A stretch of 26,460 nucleotides of DNA from CANNDT01 sp945876205 (GTDB lineage Bacteria > Acidobacteriota > Vicinamibacteria > Vicinamibacterales > UBA2999). Location of the stretch: NCBI GenBank assembly GCA_947503365.1, contig CANNDT010000062.1, positions 1 through 26,460 of the forward strand. The letters are read 5' to 3'. Shown here piece after piece: positions 1 to 8,195 of the stretch; position 1 is the first letter of the stretch; each line of letters begins with the position of its first letter. Both the position numbers and the translations under genes were made by a program. The notes beneath the pieces were generated by a model that was not told where the DNA came from, did no database searches, and worked only from the letters and a program-made list of their open reading frames with translations.

Positions 1-3000
1 CTGGCCGCGGCGGCGGAATCATCACCCCTCCTCGACGCGCTCATGCTCGATATTCGGCTCCTCACCGACGAAGACATCATCGTCGACAACAACTACGGCG
101 AGTTCGAGGTCGGCGGAGACCTGCGGCTGATCGGCACCGCCTCGGTGCCGGCGCTGTCCGGGCGGGCGGAGTTACGCGAAGGCGGACGGCTCTTCGTTGG
201 CCGCAACACCTACACGATCGACGTCGGGACGATTGATTTCTCGAACCCTTTGATCATCGAGCCGGAGCTGAATGTTCGGGCGAAGACCACGGCTGGCGGC
301 GAGGACATTGAAGTCACGATCTCGGGCACGCCTGAGACGATCACGGTTGGCCTCGACTCATCGTCCAATCCCGATCTCGGCGATGCAGAGATTGCATCGC
401 TCCTGCTCACAGGCCGGCGCTACGAGGATCTCGACCCGGGTGACGCGGCGTTTGTCGGCACGCAGGTGCTCGGAAACTTCTCGGCCGAGGTGCTCGGGTT
501 CGCGGGTCGCGCCATCGGCCTCGACACGCTGCGCCTTGGGGGTGTCGAGGGCACCGCGGCACGCCGCGATTCGATCGAGGTCGCGACGGAGGTCGATCCG
601 ACCACCAGGCTGACGTTTGGCAAGAGTCTCGGCGCCGACGTGGACGTGACGTTTTCACAGAGCCTGCGTGACAGCGCGGCGCAGACCTGGATCGTCGATT
701 ACGTACCACTACGGCGGGTTGAGCTGCGGCTGGTGTCCGACGATGACGACCTGCGGTCGTATGGCTTTCGCCACGACATGACGTTCGGCGGTGGAGCGCC
801 AAGGGCGATCCAATCAGCCGGGGAGTCACAGCGCACGCGCCAGCTGCGTGTGGCCGCGGTCAGCATCACGGGCGAGCTGGTGTTTGCCGAGGCGCGCATC
901 CAGGAACTGATCCGGCTCCGGCAGGGGAGTCGATTTGACTTCGGCACGTGGCAGACCGATCGCGATCGCATCGAGGAGTTCTATCGCCGCTCCGGGTATT
1001 TCACTGCGGCCGTGAAGACCACGCGAATGGAGACAGGCGACCAGGTGGCGCTCGTCTATCAGGTCGCACCGGGTCCGACGACGTCCATCATCGTCACTGG
1101 ATTGCCTGTCGACAATGCGCTGCGGTCGCGCCTCGAGCAGGCCTGGACCGAGGCCGTGTTCGACGAATTCCTCGTGGATGAGGCGACCGGCATCATCAAG
1201 GAGACGCTGGCTCGCGACGGCTACCTGCAGCCGATGGTCACAGCACGCGTCGAGGGTGACGCGACCACGAAGACACTGGCGATCGCCAGTGACCCCGGTC
1301 CTCGAACACTGCGCGTGACCGTGCGAGTCGAGCGTCGGCCGGGTGCCGCCGACGTGAAGAGTGTCGCCAGTACGGCAGGGTCCGGCGAAGCCGCACCCGC
1401 CGAAGATATCGATGCGCTTCTCGAATCTCGCGGCCTCATCGACCGCGCGGTGACCGACCCCGGCGCCATCGAACGTGAGGTCACGGCGTACCTTCGGGGC
1501 CAGGGCCACCTGCGGGCGAACGTGACCGCTGGCGCGCCGCTCTTCGAAGCAGGCACGGCGATTGTGCCGCTGACCGTTGACGCAGGCCCGGTCTTCACGA
1601 TTGCGAGTGTGGCGTTCGATGGGACGCAGGGCCTGTCGATCGAGACGGTGCGCGAGGCCGCGGCGATCGCGGAAGGGATGCCGTTCGACACCGCCGCGCC
1701 CGAAGCTGCGCGCGGGCGGCTCGTCGCCCTGTATCGCCGCGAGGCGTTTCCCTCGCCGATGGTGATCGTCAAGCAGACGGTGCGCGAAGCGGAGCCGTTG
1801 GTCGACCTGGCGTTTGCGATTACCGAGGGTCCGCGGCAGGTGCTTGGCGAGGTCGTGGTGACCGGCAATCGCTCGATCGACGCGGACGTCATCGTTCGCG
1901 CCCTCGGGCTGACGATCGATGAGCCGCTCCGCGCCGACGAGCTCTTGCAAGGGCGCACGCGCGTCCTGGACACCCAGTTGTTCAGGCGCGTCGACGTCTC
2001 GTCGGAGGTGCTGGCAGAGCGTACTCCCGTGACGCCGATACGACTGAAAGTCACCGTCGAGGAATGGCCGGCGCTGCGGCTGCGCTACGGCGTGCAGGTG
2101 GCCGAGGAGCGGCCGGAGGGAAAGATCGCAGGGCGTGAGCTCGTGCCAGGCCTGTCGGCGGATCTCACGCGGCGCACGCTGTTTGGCCGCGCCATCCGCA
2201 CCGGAGCCGTGCTCGACCTGCAGCGGCGGGCGCGCCGGGCCCGCGCCTTTGTCACCGCGCCGACGCTGCTCGGGCTCCCGGTCGAATCGTCGCTGGTGCT
2301 CGAGAAGTCGCGGCAGACATTCGCCGCCTCGGCCTTCATCACCGACGGCCAGGGGATCTCGTGGGAGCAGCGCACGCGCGTCGCGCGCGCCCTGAGCGTC
2401 TCGTATGCCTATCGCTTCGAGTGGAATCACACCTTCGACACCCAACCGGCAGAGGACGACATCCCGTTCGATATCGCGATCAACATTGCCCGGCTGAATA
2501 CCGCCGTGGCGTGGGATACGCGTGACGATCCCACCGACACCATCCGCGGATCGCTGTACTCCGCGAGCATCGAGTACGCGCCAGAGGCGCTGGGTTCGGA
2601 CATTCGCTTTGTCCGGTTCGTGACGCAGGCGTACTCGTTTCATCCGTGGCGTGGGACGGTGTTCGCATCGGCCGCGCGGTTCGGCGCGGCCGGCGCCCTC
2701 GGCGATCAGGAGCTGATCTTCTCGGAGCGGTTCTTTGCCGGTGGCGCGGGAACGGTGCGCGGCGTCGGCGAAGACCTTCTCGGCGGCATGGATTTCTTCG
2801 GCGACCCCACTGGCGGGCAGGCGTCGGTCATCTTCAACCAGGAGGTGCGCGTGCCGATCTATCGCTGGGTGCGCGGGGTTGGATTCTTCGATGCGGGGAA
2901 TGTCTTCGAGGGCTGGCGCGACGTCCGGTTCGGTGATCTGGTGGGTTCGGTGGGTGTAGGCATCCGGCTCGCGACGCCGTTCGCTCTGCTACGTGCCGAC

Positions 3001-3075
3001 TACGCCAAGGCGATCTGGGCCGGATCGCTTCCGAGATCCGGCCGGTTCATCTTCGGCATCGGACACGCCTTCTAA
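1..3075 (+). CDS. TamB-like domain fused to POTRA/BamA-TamA outer-membrane barrel (5' truncated)
   Basis: The reading frame is open from the first base, so the start lies outside the window; the first ATG at 43 is probably internal. About 1024 codons are visible. Residues 1 to about 270 look like the C-terminal TamB/DUF490 domain: beta-rich repeats, a DNNYGEFEVGGDLRL-type segment, then FSNPLIIEPELNV and an ASLLLTGR segment. From about 280 to 700 there are several POTRA-like units (AGPVFTIASVAFDG, LGEVVVTGNRSID). The last ~320 residues form a surface-antigen barrel with FFAGGAGTVRG and a terminal aromatic residue (FGIGHAF) typical of BAM substrates. TamA and TamB are normally two proteins, an outer-membrane barrel and a periplasm-spanning partner. 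Here both parts share one frame with no stop. The role is inferred to be outer-membrane protein or lipid handling. Family assignment is firm; the exact role is not. Confidence 0.85.
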   Translation: MAAAAESSPLLDALMLDIRLLTDEDIIVDNNYGEFEVGGDLRLIGTASVPALSGRAELREGGRLFVGRNTYTIDVGTIDFSNPLIIEPELNVRAKTTAGGEDIEVTISGTPETITVGLDSSSNPDLGDAEIASLLLTGRRYEDLDPGDAAFVGTQVLGNFSAEVLGFAGRAIGLDTLRLGGVEGTAARRDSIEVATEVDPTTRLTFGKSLGADVDVTFSQSLRDSAAQTWIVDYVPLRRVELRLVSDDDDLRSYGFRHDMTFGGGAPRAIQSAGESQRTRQLRVAAVSITGELVFAEARIQELIRLRQGSRFDFGTWQTDRDRIEEFYRRSGYFTAAVKTTRMETGDQVALVYQVAPGPTTSIIVTGLPVDNALRSRLEQAWTEAVFDEFLVDEATGIIKETLARDGYLQPMVTARVEGDATTKTLAIASDPGPRTLRVTVRVERRPGAADVKSVASTAGSGEAAPAEDIDALLESRGLIDRAVTDPGAIEREVTAYLRGQGHLRANVTAGAPLFEAGTAIVPLTVDAGPVFTIASVAFDGTQGLSIETVREAAAIAEGMPFDTAAPEAARGRLVALYRREAFPSPMVIVKQTVREAEPLVDLAFAITEGPRQVLGEVVVTGNRSIDADVIVRALGLTIDEPLRADELLQGRTRVLDTQLFRRVDVSSEVLAERTPVTPIRLKVTVEEWPALRLRYGVQVAEERPEGKIAGRELVPGLSADLTRRTLFGRAIRTGAVLDLQRRARRARAFVTAPTLLGLPVESSLVLEKSRQTFAASAFITDGQGISWEQRTRVARALSVSYAYRFEWNHTFDTQPAEDDIPFDIAINIARLNTAVAWDTRDDPTDTIRGSLYSASIEYAPEALGSDIRFVRFVTQAYSFHPWRGTVFASAARFGAAGALGDQELIFSERFFAGGAGTVRGVGEDLLGGMDFFGDPTGGQASVIFNQEVRVPIYRWVRGVGFFDAGNVFEGWRDVRFGDLVGSVGVGIRLATPFALLRADYAKAIWAGSLPRSGRFIFGIGHAF

Positions 3076-3084
3076 ACGAGACAC

Positions 3085-3148
3085 GCCACGGAGACACAGA
3101 GACACAGAGCCAAATCGGGCTTTCTCTGCGTCTCCGAGTCTCTGTGGC
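3085..3148. repeat. Hairpin repeat, 8-nt CACRGAGN type, copy 1
   Basis: Two arms of 25 nt match as an inverted repeat at 21 of 25 positions (left 3085-3109, right 3124-3148). The left arm is built from CACGGAGA, CACAGAGA and CACAGAG in an 8-nt period. It sits between the converging ends of the TamB/TamA gene and the TPR gene, where it could act as a two-way terminator. There is no clear U-tract. Confidence 0.75.
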
Positions 3149-3165
3149 CCGTTGAGGCGGACGGC

Positions 3166-3762
3166 CTACCGACCCCGAACCGTCTTCATGATCTGCAGCA
3201 CCTCGGGACGCTCCGGGGCTTCCGGGGCGAGCCTCAGGAACTGCTCGAAATGGTTGGCCATGCGGTCAGGGCGGCCGGCGCGGTAGTGCATCAGGCCGCC
3301 GTAGTAGTGCGCGTAGGCATGTGAGGGGTTCAACTCGCTGACGCGGTCGAACTCCGCGGCGGCATTCCGCCAGTCCTGAATCTTCGCAAGCGCCAGCCCG
3401 CGCTGGTAATGCGCTTCCGCCAGGCCATCGTCCATCGCGATTGCCTGCGCTGCGGATTCGGCGGCGGCATCGGCCTGGTCGTCGATCAGTTGCTGTCCAG
3501 ACAGGCCGACGAAATGCCACGGATCATCCTCGGGCCGTTCGGCGAGCATCCGGTACACCTCGCGGGCCTGATCCGACGCGCCAAGCTTGAGCTGGCTTTG
3601 AGCGGCGGTGAAGAGGACGGCGGGCGCTGCGTCGGGCGGCGCCGCCTCGACCACCTGTTGGTATTGGCCCGCTTCGAACATGCGGCGGACCTCATCGGTA
3701 TCCTGCGCCGATGACAACGCGGGCACCATCAGCACGACGGCGAGGAGAATGAGTATTTTCAT
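3166..3762 (-). CDS. Secreted TPR-repeat protein
   Basis: This is a 198-residue protein with an N-terminal signal peptide (MKILILLAVVLMVPALSSAQ, cleavage likely after ALSSA), so it should be periplasmic. The rest is helical, with at least two good TPR motifs at about residues 110-180 (AEAHYQRGLALAKIQDWRNA and AYAHYYGGLMHYRAGRPD). TPR proteins usually act as docking scaffolds, and no catalytic residues are seen. The ATG at 3762 is preceded by GAGGAG (3771-3776), which supports this start. It converges on the TamB/TamA gene and appears to be monocistronic. The partner and pathway are unknown. Confidence 0.85.
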   Translation of the reverse strand: MKILILLAVVLMVPALSSAQDTDEVRRMFEAGQYQQVVEAAPPDAAPAVLFTAAQSQLKLGASDQAREVYRMLAERPEDDPWHFVGLSGQQLIDDQADAAAESAAQAIAMDDGLAEAHYQRGLALAKIQDWRNAAAEFDRVSELNPSHAYAHYYGGLMHYRAGRPDRMANHFEQFLRLAPEAPERPEVLQIMKTVRGR

Positions 3763-3860
3763 AATGCCTACTCCTCAATTGTACGGGAAGGCCGCGAGCT
3801 TCGACGAGTATTGCCGCCGTATTGAAGAGCTCGCCGCGACGACGCCTATTCCTGAAGACG

Positions 3861-3971
3861 CTAGCCACGAAGACGCTAGCCACGAAGGACACGAAGATCA
3901 CGAAGGTACGTTCTGAAATGCTTCGTGACCTTCGTGTTCTTCGTGGCTTCTAGGCCTTCGTGCCTTCGTGG
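3861..3971. repeat. Hairpin repeat, 9-nt CACGAAGNN type, copy 1
   Basis: The arms at 3879-3905 and 3921-3947 are inverted repeats matching at 25 of 27 positions, with a 15-nt loop. The left arm reads CACGAAGGA, CACGAAGAT, CACGAAG, a 9-nt period. A 15-bp unit (CCACGAAGACGCTAG) precedes it as a partial extra copy, and a further right-arm piece (CCTTCGTGCCTTCGTGGC) follows. A 20-nt stretch at 3854-3873 recurs exactly at 13372-13391. The flank 3775-3860 is intergenic; it has a short open plus-strand frame with no recognisable product. Confidence 0.85.
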
Positions 3972-3994
3972 CGACCGTCTTCGTATCGTCGTGG

Positions 3995-4306
3995 CTATGC
4001 TGGCAGTTCTTCTTCGGTCGGAAATCCGTGTTGTTGGCGCCCGACTTTGCCTTCATGCATCGCCGTTGTCTTGTACAGCTCGAACCGGCCGTCCGACGCC
4101 TCGTCGCGGACGCGCTTGCGGAGCTTCTCCATCTGCCGCTCAAATGTGTGCGAGAGCATCTCGAGGTGGATCGACGGGTCTTTGTGCCCGGTGAAGCCGA
4201 TGAACCGGACCTTGCCGTCGCGGCGGGCCTGCTCGAGCGCCTCGTTAGCCCCGTCCCGTGCGAAATGCCGCTCGGGGTCGTTGTGGAACCGCTGAGGGAT
4301 GGGCAT
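3995..4306 (-). pseudogene. Aldo/keto reductase remnant, N-terminal and central parts missing
   Basis: Read from the ATG at 4306, the 103 residues join two pieces of an aldo/keto reductase. Residues about 8-50 (HNDPERHFARDG, then GKVRFIGFTGHKDP and IHLEML) match the middle of the family, where the TIM-barrel strand after the lysine/histidine region lies. Residues about 52-103 (LRKRV, GRFELYKTT, QHGFP) resemble the C-terminal tail. The N-terminal NADPH-barrel half with the catalytic tetrad and about 100 intervening residues are absent. Intact family members are usually about 300-380 residues, so this is very likely dead. The frame remains open upstream only as antisense of bacterioferritin. 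Confidence 0.65.
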
Positions 4307-4322
4307 GCGGCTTAGTGTACGA

Positions 4323-4352
4323 TGTCGTCGCGTCACCGGTGACGCGACGACA
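4323..4352. promoter_or_regulatory. Perfect 30-bp palindrome upstream of bfr
   Basis: The half-site TGTCGTCGCGTCACC (4323-4337) is followed directly by its exact reverse complement (4338-4352), giving 15 paired positions and no spacer. It ends 3 nt before the Shine-Dalgarno GGAGG (4356-4360) of bacterioferritin. A weak -10-like TACGAT overlaps its left edge (4318-4323). The position fits an operator for a dimeric regulator or a 5'-leader hairpin. The sequence does not look like a classical Fur box. The function is inference. Confidence 0.6.
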
Positions 4353-4366
4353 CATGGAGGCGGCGG

Positions 4367-4849
4367 ATGCGAGGCAACGAGAAAGTCATTGCTCAGCTTA
4401 ACCAGGCTCTGAAAGAGGAGCTCACGGCAATCAACCAGTATTTCCTGCACGCGGAGATGTGCCACAGCTGGGGCTATCACCGCATCGGGGCCTTCATCAA
4501 GAAGTCGTCGATCGACGAGATGAAGCACGCCGAGGAGCTGATCGAGCGGATCCTCTTCCTCGATGCGACGCCCAAGATGGATTACATGGAGCTGAACATC
4601 GGCACCGACGTGCGCTCGCAGCTCGAGGCGGATTTCAAGCTCGAGGTGAACGCCGTCGCGATGTACAACAAGTCGATCAAGATTGCCCGCGACGAGGGTG
4701 ACGACCAGTCGCGCGAGCTGTTCTCGAAGCTCCTCAAGGACGAAGAGGGGCACGTGGATTGGCTCGAAGCCCAGCTCCACCAGATCAAGGAGATGGGCTA
4801 CGAGCGGTATCTGAGCCTTCAGGTCGAAGGGTCAGAAATCAAGGGCTAG
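4367..4849 (+). CDS. bfr: Bacterioferritin
   Basis: This 160-residue protein has the full length of bacterioferritins, which form 24-subunit cages that oxidise Fe(II) and store it as ferric mineral in the cytoplasm. The ferroxidase ligands are in place: E18, E51, H54, E93, E126 and H129 (in DEMKHAEE and KDEEGHVDWLE). Met52 matches the haem-binding methionine of E. coli Bfr, so haem binding is expected. GGAGG 6 nt before the ATG supports the start. A perfect palindrome lies just upstream and may control expression. The stop codon is directly followed by the stop of the converging cytochrome/Vgb gene, with no bases between. Confidence 0.96.
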   Translation: MRGNEKVIAQLNQALKEELTAINQYFLHAEMCHSWGYHRIGAFIKKSSIDEMKHAEELIERILFLDATPKMDYMELNIGTDVRSQLEADFKLEVNAVAMYNKSIKIARDEGDDQSRELFSKLLKDEEGHVDWLEAQLHQIKEMGYERYLSLQVEGSEIKG

Positions 4850-6109
4850 TTACTTCGAGCTCGTGGTTGTACCGGGTGTGGCGCGGATGTCGACGAGCGC
4901 CACCCGGTTCAACGCGCTCTCGGCCAGCACCAGGTGCAGGCCGTCGCTGGTGCGCATCATGTTGCGCACCACGCCACCACCCGCCGGAATAACCCACGTC
5001 TGGAATGTCTCCGTCTTCGGATCGAAGCGCACGAGCGTATTCGGCCGTACCGCCGAATCGCTGTACCAGATCGCGCCATCCGCATACGCGATTCCGTACG
5101 GCTCCGACTGCGGACCGCCAGGCGACAGCCATTCCTTCACCGCGCCGGTCGCCGGATCGAACCGCCCGAGGTAGCCGCGCGCGAAGTCGGTGTACCAGAC
5201 GACATCGTCAGGCGTCAGGGCGATGCGCCGGGGACGGGCGTCGGCACTCGGCAGCGTGTACTCCTTGATCGCCATCGTCACTGGATCGACGCTGCCCAGA
5301 CGGTTGCCGCGGAAGTCGACGTACCACGGGATGCCCTTCGAATTGACCTGGATGCCGTAGGGATAGGTGCCGGTGCTCGGCGTCGCCACGACTTTCATCT
5401 CGCCGGTCGCGGGATTGATTCGCCCGACGTGACCTGACTGGTTGGTGAAGAAGAACGTGCCCTTCTGGTCGAAGATCGGCGTATGCGGGCCGCGCACGCC
5501 CGCAGGCAACTGGTATTCGGTGACCGTGCCGGTCTTCGGATCGAGCCGGCCGATGTGGGTGCTCTGGTTCGCGGTGTACCAGATGTGGCCGTCCTTGTCC
5601 TCGACGAGACCGTGCGGGCCCGATCGCGGCGTCGTGAGCGGGAACTCTTTCATCTGGCCGGTCTTGGGATCGAGGCGGCCGAGCACGTTGGCGAACATGC
5701 CGGTCCACCAGATCGATCCGTCTCTGGCGGCGAGTGGATCGTGGGGGCGCTGGCCGAGCGTCGGCAGCGTCCATTCCTGGAACGAGACGTTCGCGGGACC
5801 GGCGATGACCTTGCCTTCAGGAGCGGGCTTCACCGGGAAGTGCGTGGCGAGGTACGACGCGATCCCGTCGGCCTGATCCTTCGGCAGCTCTACCATCGAC
5901 GCGAACAGGTCGTGCCATCCCTGCTGCGTGTTGCCCCACGAATTGGTGATGTTGTTCAGCCCGTGGCATTTCGCGCAGTTCATCTGCACGAGCTCCTTGC
6001 CGGGGCCATCGGGCAGCGTGACCGCCTGGCCGCGGCCCTGGGCGCCGGCCGGAAGAATAGAGACAAGGAACGCCGCCGCGATCAGGGAAAGGAACAGTCC
6101 GTTTCGCAT
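4850..6109 (-). CDS. Secreted cytochrome c / virginiamycin B lyase-like beta-propeller
   Basis: The 419-residue protein starts with a signal peptide (LFLSLIAAAFLVSILPAGAQ). A small cytochrome c domain follows, with the haem motif CAKCH (C45, C48, H49) and a likely axial Met72 in a SMVELP segment before a YLATHFP helix. From about residue 105 to the end there are six or seven Vgb/SMP-30-like blades with repeats such as GRLDPKTG, WYTANQS and VWYTDF. The propeller resembles streptogramin lyase, but the lyase assignment is by fold only. Fused to haem it may instead be a periplasmic dehydrogenase or sensor. GGAGG lies 4 nt before the ATG. It is the last gene of a likely osmC-M13 peptidase-cytochrome run, 19 nt after the peptidase. 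Confidence 0.85.
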   Translation of the reverse strand: MRNGLFLSLIAAAFLVSILPAGAQGRGQAVTLPDGPGKELVQMNCAKCHGLNNITNSWGNTQQGWHDLFASMVELPKDQADGIASYLATHFPVKPAPEGKVIAGPANVSFQEWTLPTLGQRPHDPLAARDGSIWWTGMFANVLGRLDPKTGQMKEFPLTTPRSGPHGLVEDKDGHIWYTANQSTHIGRLDPKTGTVTEYQLPAGVRGPHTPIFDQKGTFFFTNQSGHVGRINPATGEMKVVATPSTGTYPYGIQVNSKGIPWYVDFRGNRLGSVDPVTMAIKEYTLPSADARPRRIALTPDDVVWYTDFARGYLGRFDPATGAVKEWLSPGGPQSEPYGIAYADGAIWYSDSAVRPNTLVRFDPKTETFQTWVIPAGGGVVRNMMRTSDGLHLVLAESALNRVALVDIRATPGTTTSSK

Positions 6110-6128
6110 ACGTCCTCCGCGGGTGATG

Positions 6129-8183
6129 CTACCAGACGCGGCACGCGTTGGCGGGTGCCATCGGTGTTCCGGCCTGGCAGCCGAAAGCTTTGCGGAACTC
6201 GTCAGAATTCTGCAGCACGCCGTTCGCGCGCCATTTGCCGTTCGAGTGAAAGTCTTCCTGCGCCCGGCGCCTGATGTTTTCGTCGGTGGCGTTTTCGCAC
6301 CACGCCTGCGCCCATGACAGGAAGAACCGCTGGTCCGGGGTGAAGCCGTCGATCAGGGGCTGCGGGCCCTTTTGCGCCAGCACTTCCATCAGCGCGTAGT
6401 AGGCGATGTGGACGCCGGCGTTGTCGGCGACGTTCTCGCCGAGCGTCAGGTCGCCATTGAGCTTGGTGTCGCCGATCACCGGATACGCGCTGTACTGCTT
6501 GGACACGCAGGCGGCGCGGTCGCGGAACGCCTTGTCGTCGGCGGGCGTCCACCAGTCGGTCAGGTTGCCGGTGGCGTCGAACTTCCGTCCCTGGTCATCG
6601 AAGCCGTGTGACAGCTCGTGGCCGATGACGGCGCCGGCGCCGCCGAAGTTGACCGCCTCGTCCTTGGTGACATCGAAGAATGGCGGCTGCAGTATGCCAG
6701 CGGGAAAGGCGATCTCGTTCAGCGGCGGCGCGTAGTACGCGTTGACGGTCTGCGGCGTCATCAACCACAGCCCCTTGTCGATCGGCTGGCCGATCCACTT
6801 CATCTGCCGCTGCGCATCGTCGGTCGTCACGCTGTGCGCATTGGCGACGTAGTCGTCGCGTGAGATGCGGACGGCGCTGAAGTCGCGCCACGTGTCGGGT
6901 GCGCCGATCTTGTGGTTGATCGCTGTGAGCTTCTCGAGCGCGCGCTGTTTCGTCTCGGGGCCCATCCACTCGAGCGCGCGGATGTTGCGGTCGAGCGATC
7001 GTTCGAGCGCCGCGATCAGCTCGGCCATCCGCGTCTTCGCATCGGCGCCGAAGTAGTCGCGGACGAAGACCTCACCGACGATCTCGCCCAACTGGTCGTC
7101 GCCGGGAGAGCCAGCCACGGCCGCGGCGCAGCGCTTCCAGCGGGGACGCATGTCCTGCTGTCCGTTCAGGACCTTGCCGACAAATCGAAATCTCTCGTTC
7201 TCGAATGGCGACGACAGGAGCGGTGCCAGCGTGCTGAGGGCCCGCCACTTGGTGTACGCCTTCCAGGTGTCGAGCGGCAGCGTCGAGAGGGCGGCGTTGA
7301 TGTCGCGCAGGTACTGCGGGTTGATCACGTTGACGCGTGTCACCGCGGGTGCGCCGGCCTCACGGAAGAAGGCGGGGAAGTCGACGAGCGGCGCCAGTTG
7401 CGCGAGCTCCGCCAGCGTCATCGGGTTGTCGCGCTTGCGCGGATCGCGGATGGTCACGCGATCGTAGGAGGCACGGGCCACCGCGGTCTCGGCGTCGATC
7501 ACCGCTTGCGCGGTCGCCGCCGCCGCGGCCGGCGTTGATCCCGGCAGCTCGAACATCTTCTGCACGTGCGCGAGGTATTCCTTGCGCAGGCCCAGGGACC
7601 GTTCGTCGTCTTTCAGGTAGAGATCGCGATCGGGCAGGCCGAGCGACCCTTGCCCAATCGTGGCGATGAACATCGAGGAATTGCGCGCGTCGGGGGCGGG
7701 GCCAACCTGGATGAAGGCGGGGAAGCCGTCGTGATTGAACCGCGCGGCGACGCGGAGCAGCGAGGCGCGGTCGGTAATGGCGTCAACCTCGCGCAGCAGG
7801 GGCATGGCTGGTGCCGCGCCCTTGCGCTCGATCGCCGCTTGGTCCATGCAGGAGGCGTAGTAGTCGCCGATCTTCTGCTCGCTGGCGGTGCGGCCGGTTG
7901 TCTTCGCTGCCGCGCGCTCGAGGATGTCGTGAACGATCACCTCGTTGCGGTCGGCGAGCTCCGCCATCCGCCCGTAGCGCGCCTTGTCAGAGGGGAGTGG
8001 ATGCGTACTGATCCAGTTGCCGCATGCGAACTGGTAGAAGTCGGTGCAGGCATTCACCGACCGATCGATGAAGGCGACGTTGAAGCCGGGGGACGCAGAC
8101 GGAGACGTCTGCGCCCCCACGACACCCGTGACCGCGGTGACTGCGATGAAGGCAACAACGACCCGTCGCACCGTCGCACCCAT
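6129..8183 (-). CDS. M13 family (neprilysin/PepO-like) zinc metallopeptidase
   Basis: This protein has about 684 residues, the usual size of bacterial M13 peptidases, which cut oligopeptides outside the cytoplasm. The zinc site is intact: HELSH at H522-H526 with E523 as the catalytic base, and GENVAD with E583 as third ligand and D587. The substrate-binding VNAYYAPPLNEI motif precedes it, and the chain ends in the family-typical CRVW. A signal peptide (VVVAFIAVTAVTGVVGAQ) makes it periplasmic or extracellular. TTG (8189), GTG (8186) and ATG (8183) are consecutive candidate starts after an AAGG; the ATG is chosen here. It begins a few nucleotides after the osmC stop, which suggests cotranscription. 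Confidence 0.93.
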   Translation of the reverse strand: MGATVRRVVVAFIAVTAVTGVVGAQTSPSASPGFNVAFIDRSVNACTDFYQFACGNWISTHPLPSDKARYGRMAELADRNEVIVHDILERAAAKTTGRTASEQKIGDYYASCMDQAAIERKGAAPAMPLLREVDAITDRASLLRVAARFNHDGFPAFIQVGPAPDARNSSMFIATIGQGSLGLPDRDLYLKDDERSLGLRKEYLAHVQKMFELPGSTPAAAAATAQAVIDAETAVARASYDRVTIRDPRKRDNPMTLAELAQLAPLVDFPAFFREAGAPAVTRVNVINPQYLRDINAALSTLPLDTWKAYTKWRALSTLAPLLSSPFENERFRFVGKVLNGQQDMRPRWKRCAAAVAGSPGDDQLGEIVGEVFVRDYFGADAKTRMAELIAALERSLDRNIRALEWMGPETKQRALEKLTAINHKIGAPDTWRDFSAVRISRDDYVANAHSVTTDDAQRQMKWIGQPIDKGLWLMTPQTVNAYYAPPLNEIAFPAGILQPPFFDVTKDEAVNFGGAGAVIGHELSHGFDDQGRKFDATGNLTDWWTPADDKAFRDRAACVSKQYSAYPVIGDTKLNGDLTLGENVADNAGVHIAYYALMEVLAQKGPQPLIDGFTPDQRFFLSWAQAWCENATDENIRRRAQEDFHSNGKWRANGVLQNSDEFRKAFGCQAGTPMAPANACRVW

Positions 8184-8195
8184 CACCAACGCACC

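Noticed and set aside
826..2643. A 605-codon minus-strand open frame opposite the TamB/TamA gene
   Set aside because: It is antisense to a gene with clear domains. Its translation is Arg/His/Asp-rich without motifs, as expected from GC-rich codon shadowing.
3608..3916. Plus-strand frame running through the first CACGAAG repeat
   Set aside because: Its first part is antisense to the TPR gene and its end is the repeat translated as SHEGHE. The short YGKAASFDEYCRRIEEL stretch could be a gene scrap but cannot be assigned.
4850..6109. Calling the propeller protein a true virginiamycin B lyase
   Set aside because: Only the fold pattern is visible. The haem domain and secretion argue for another role.
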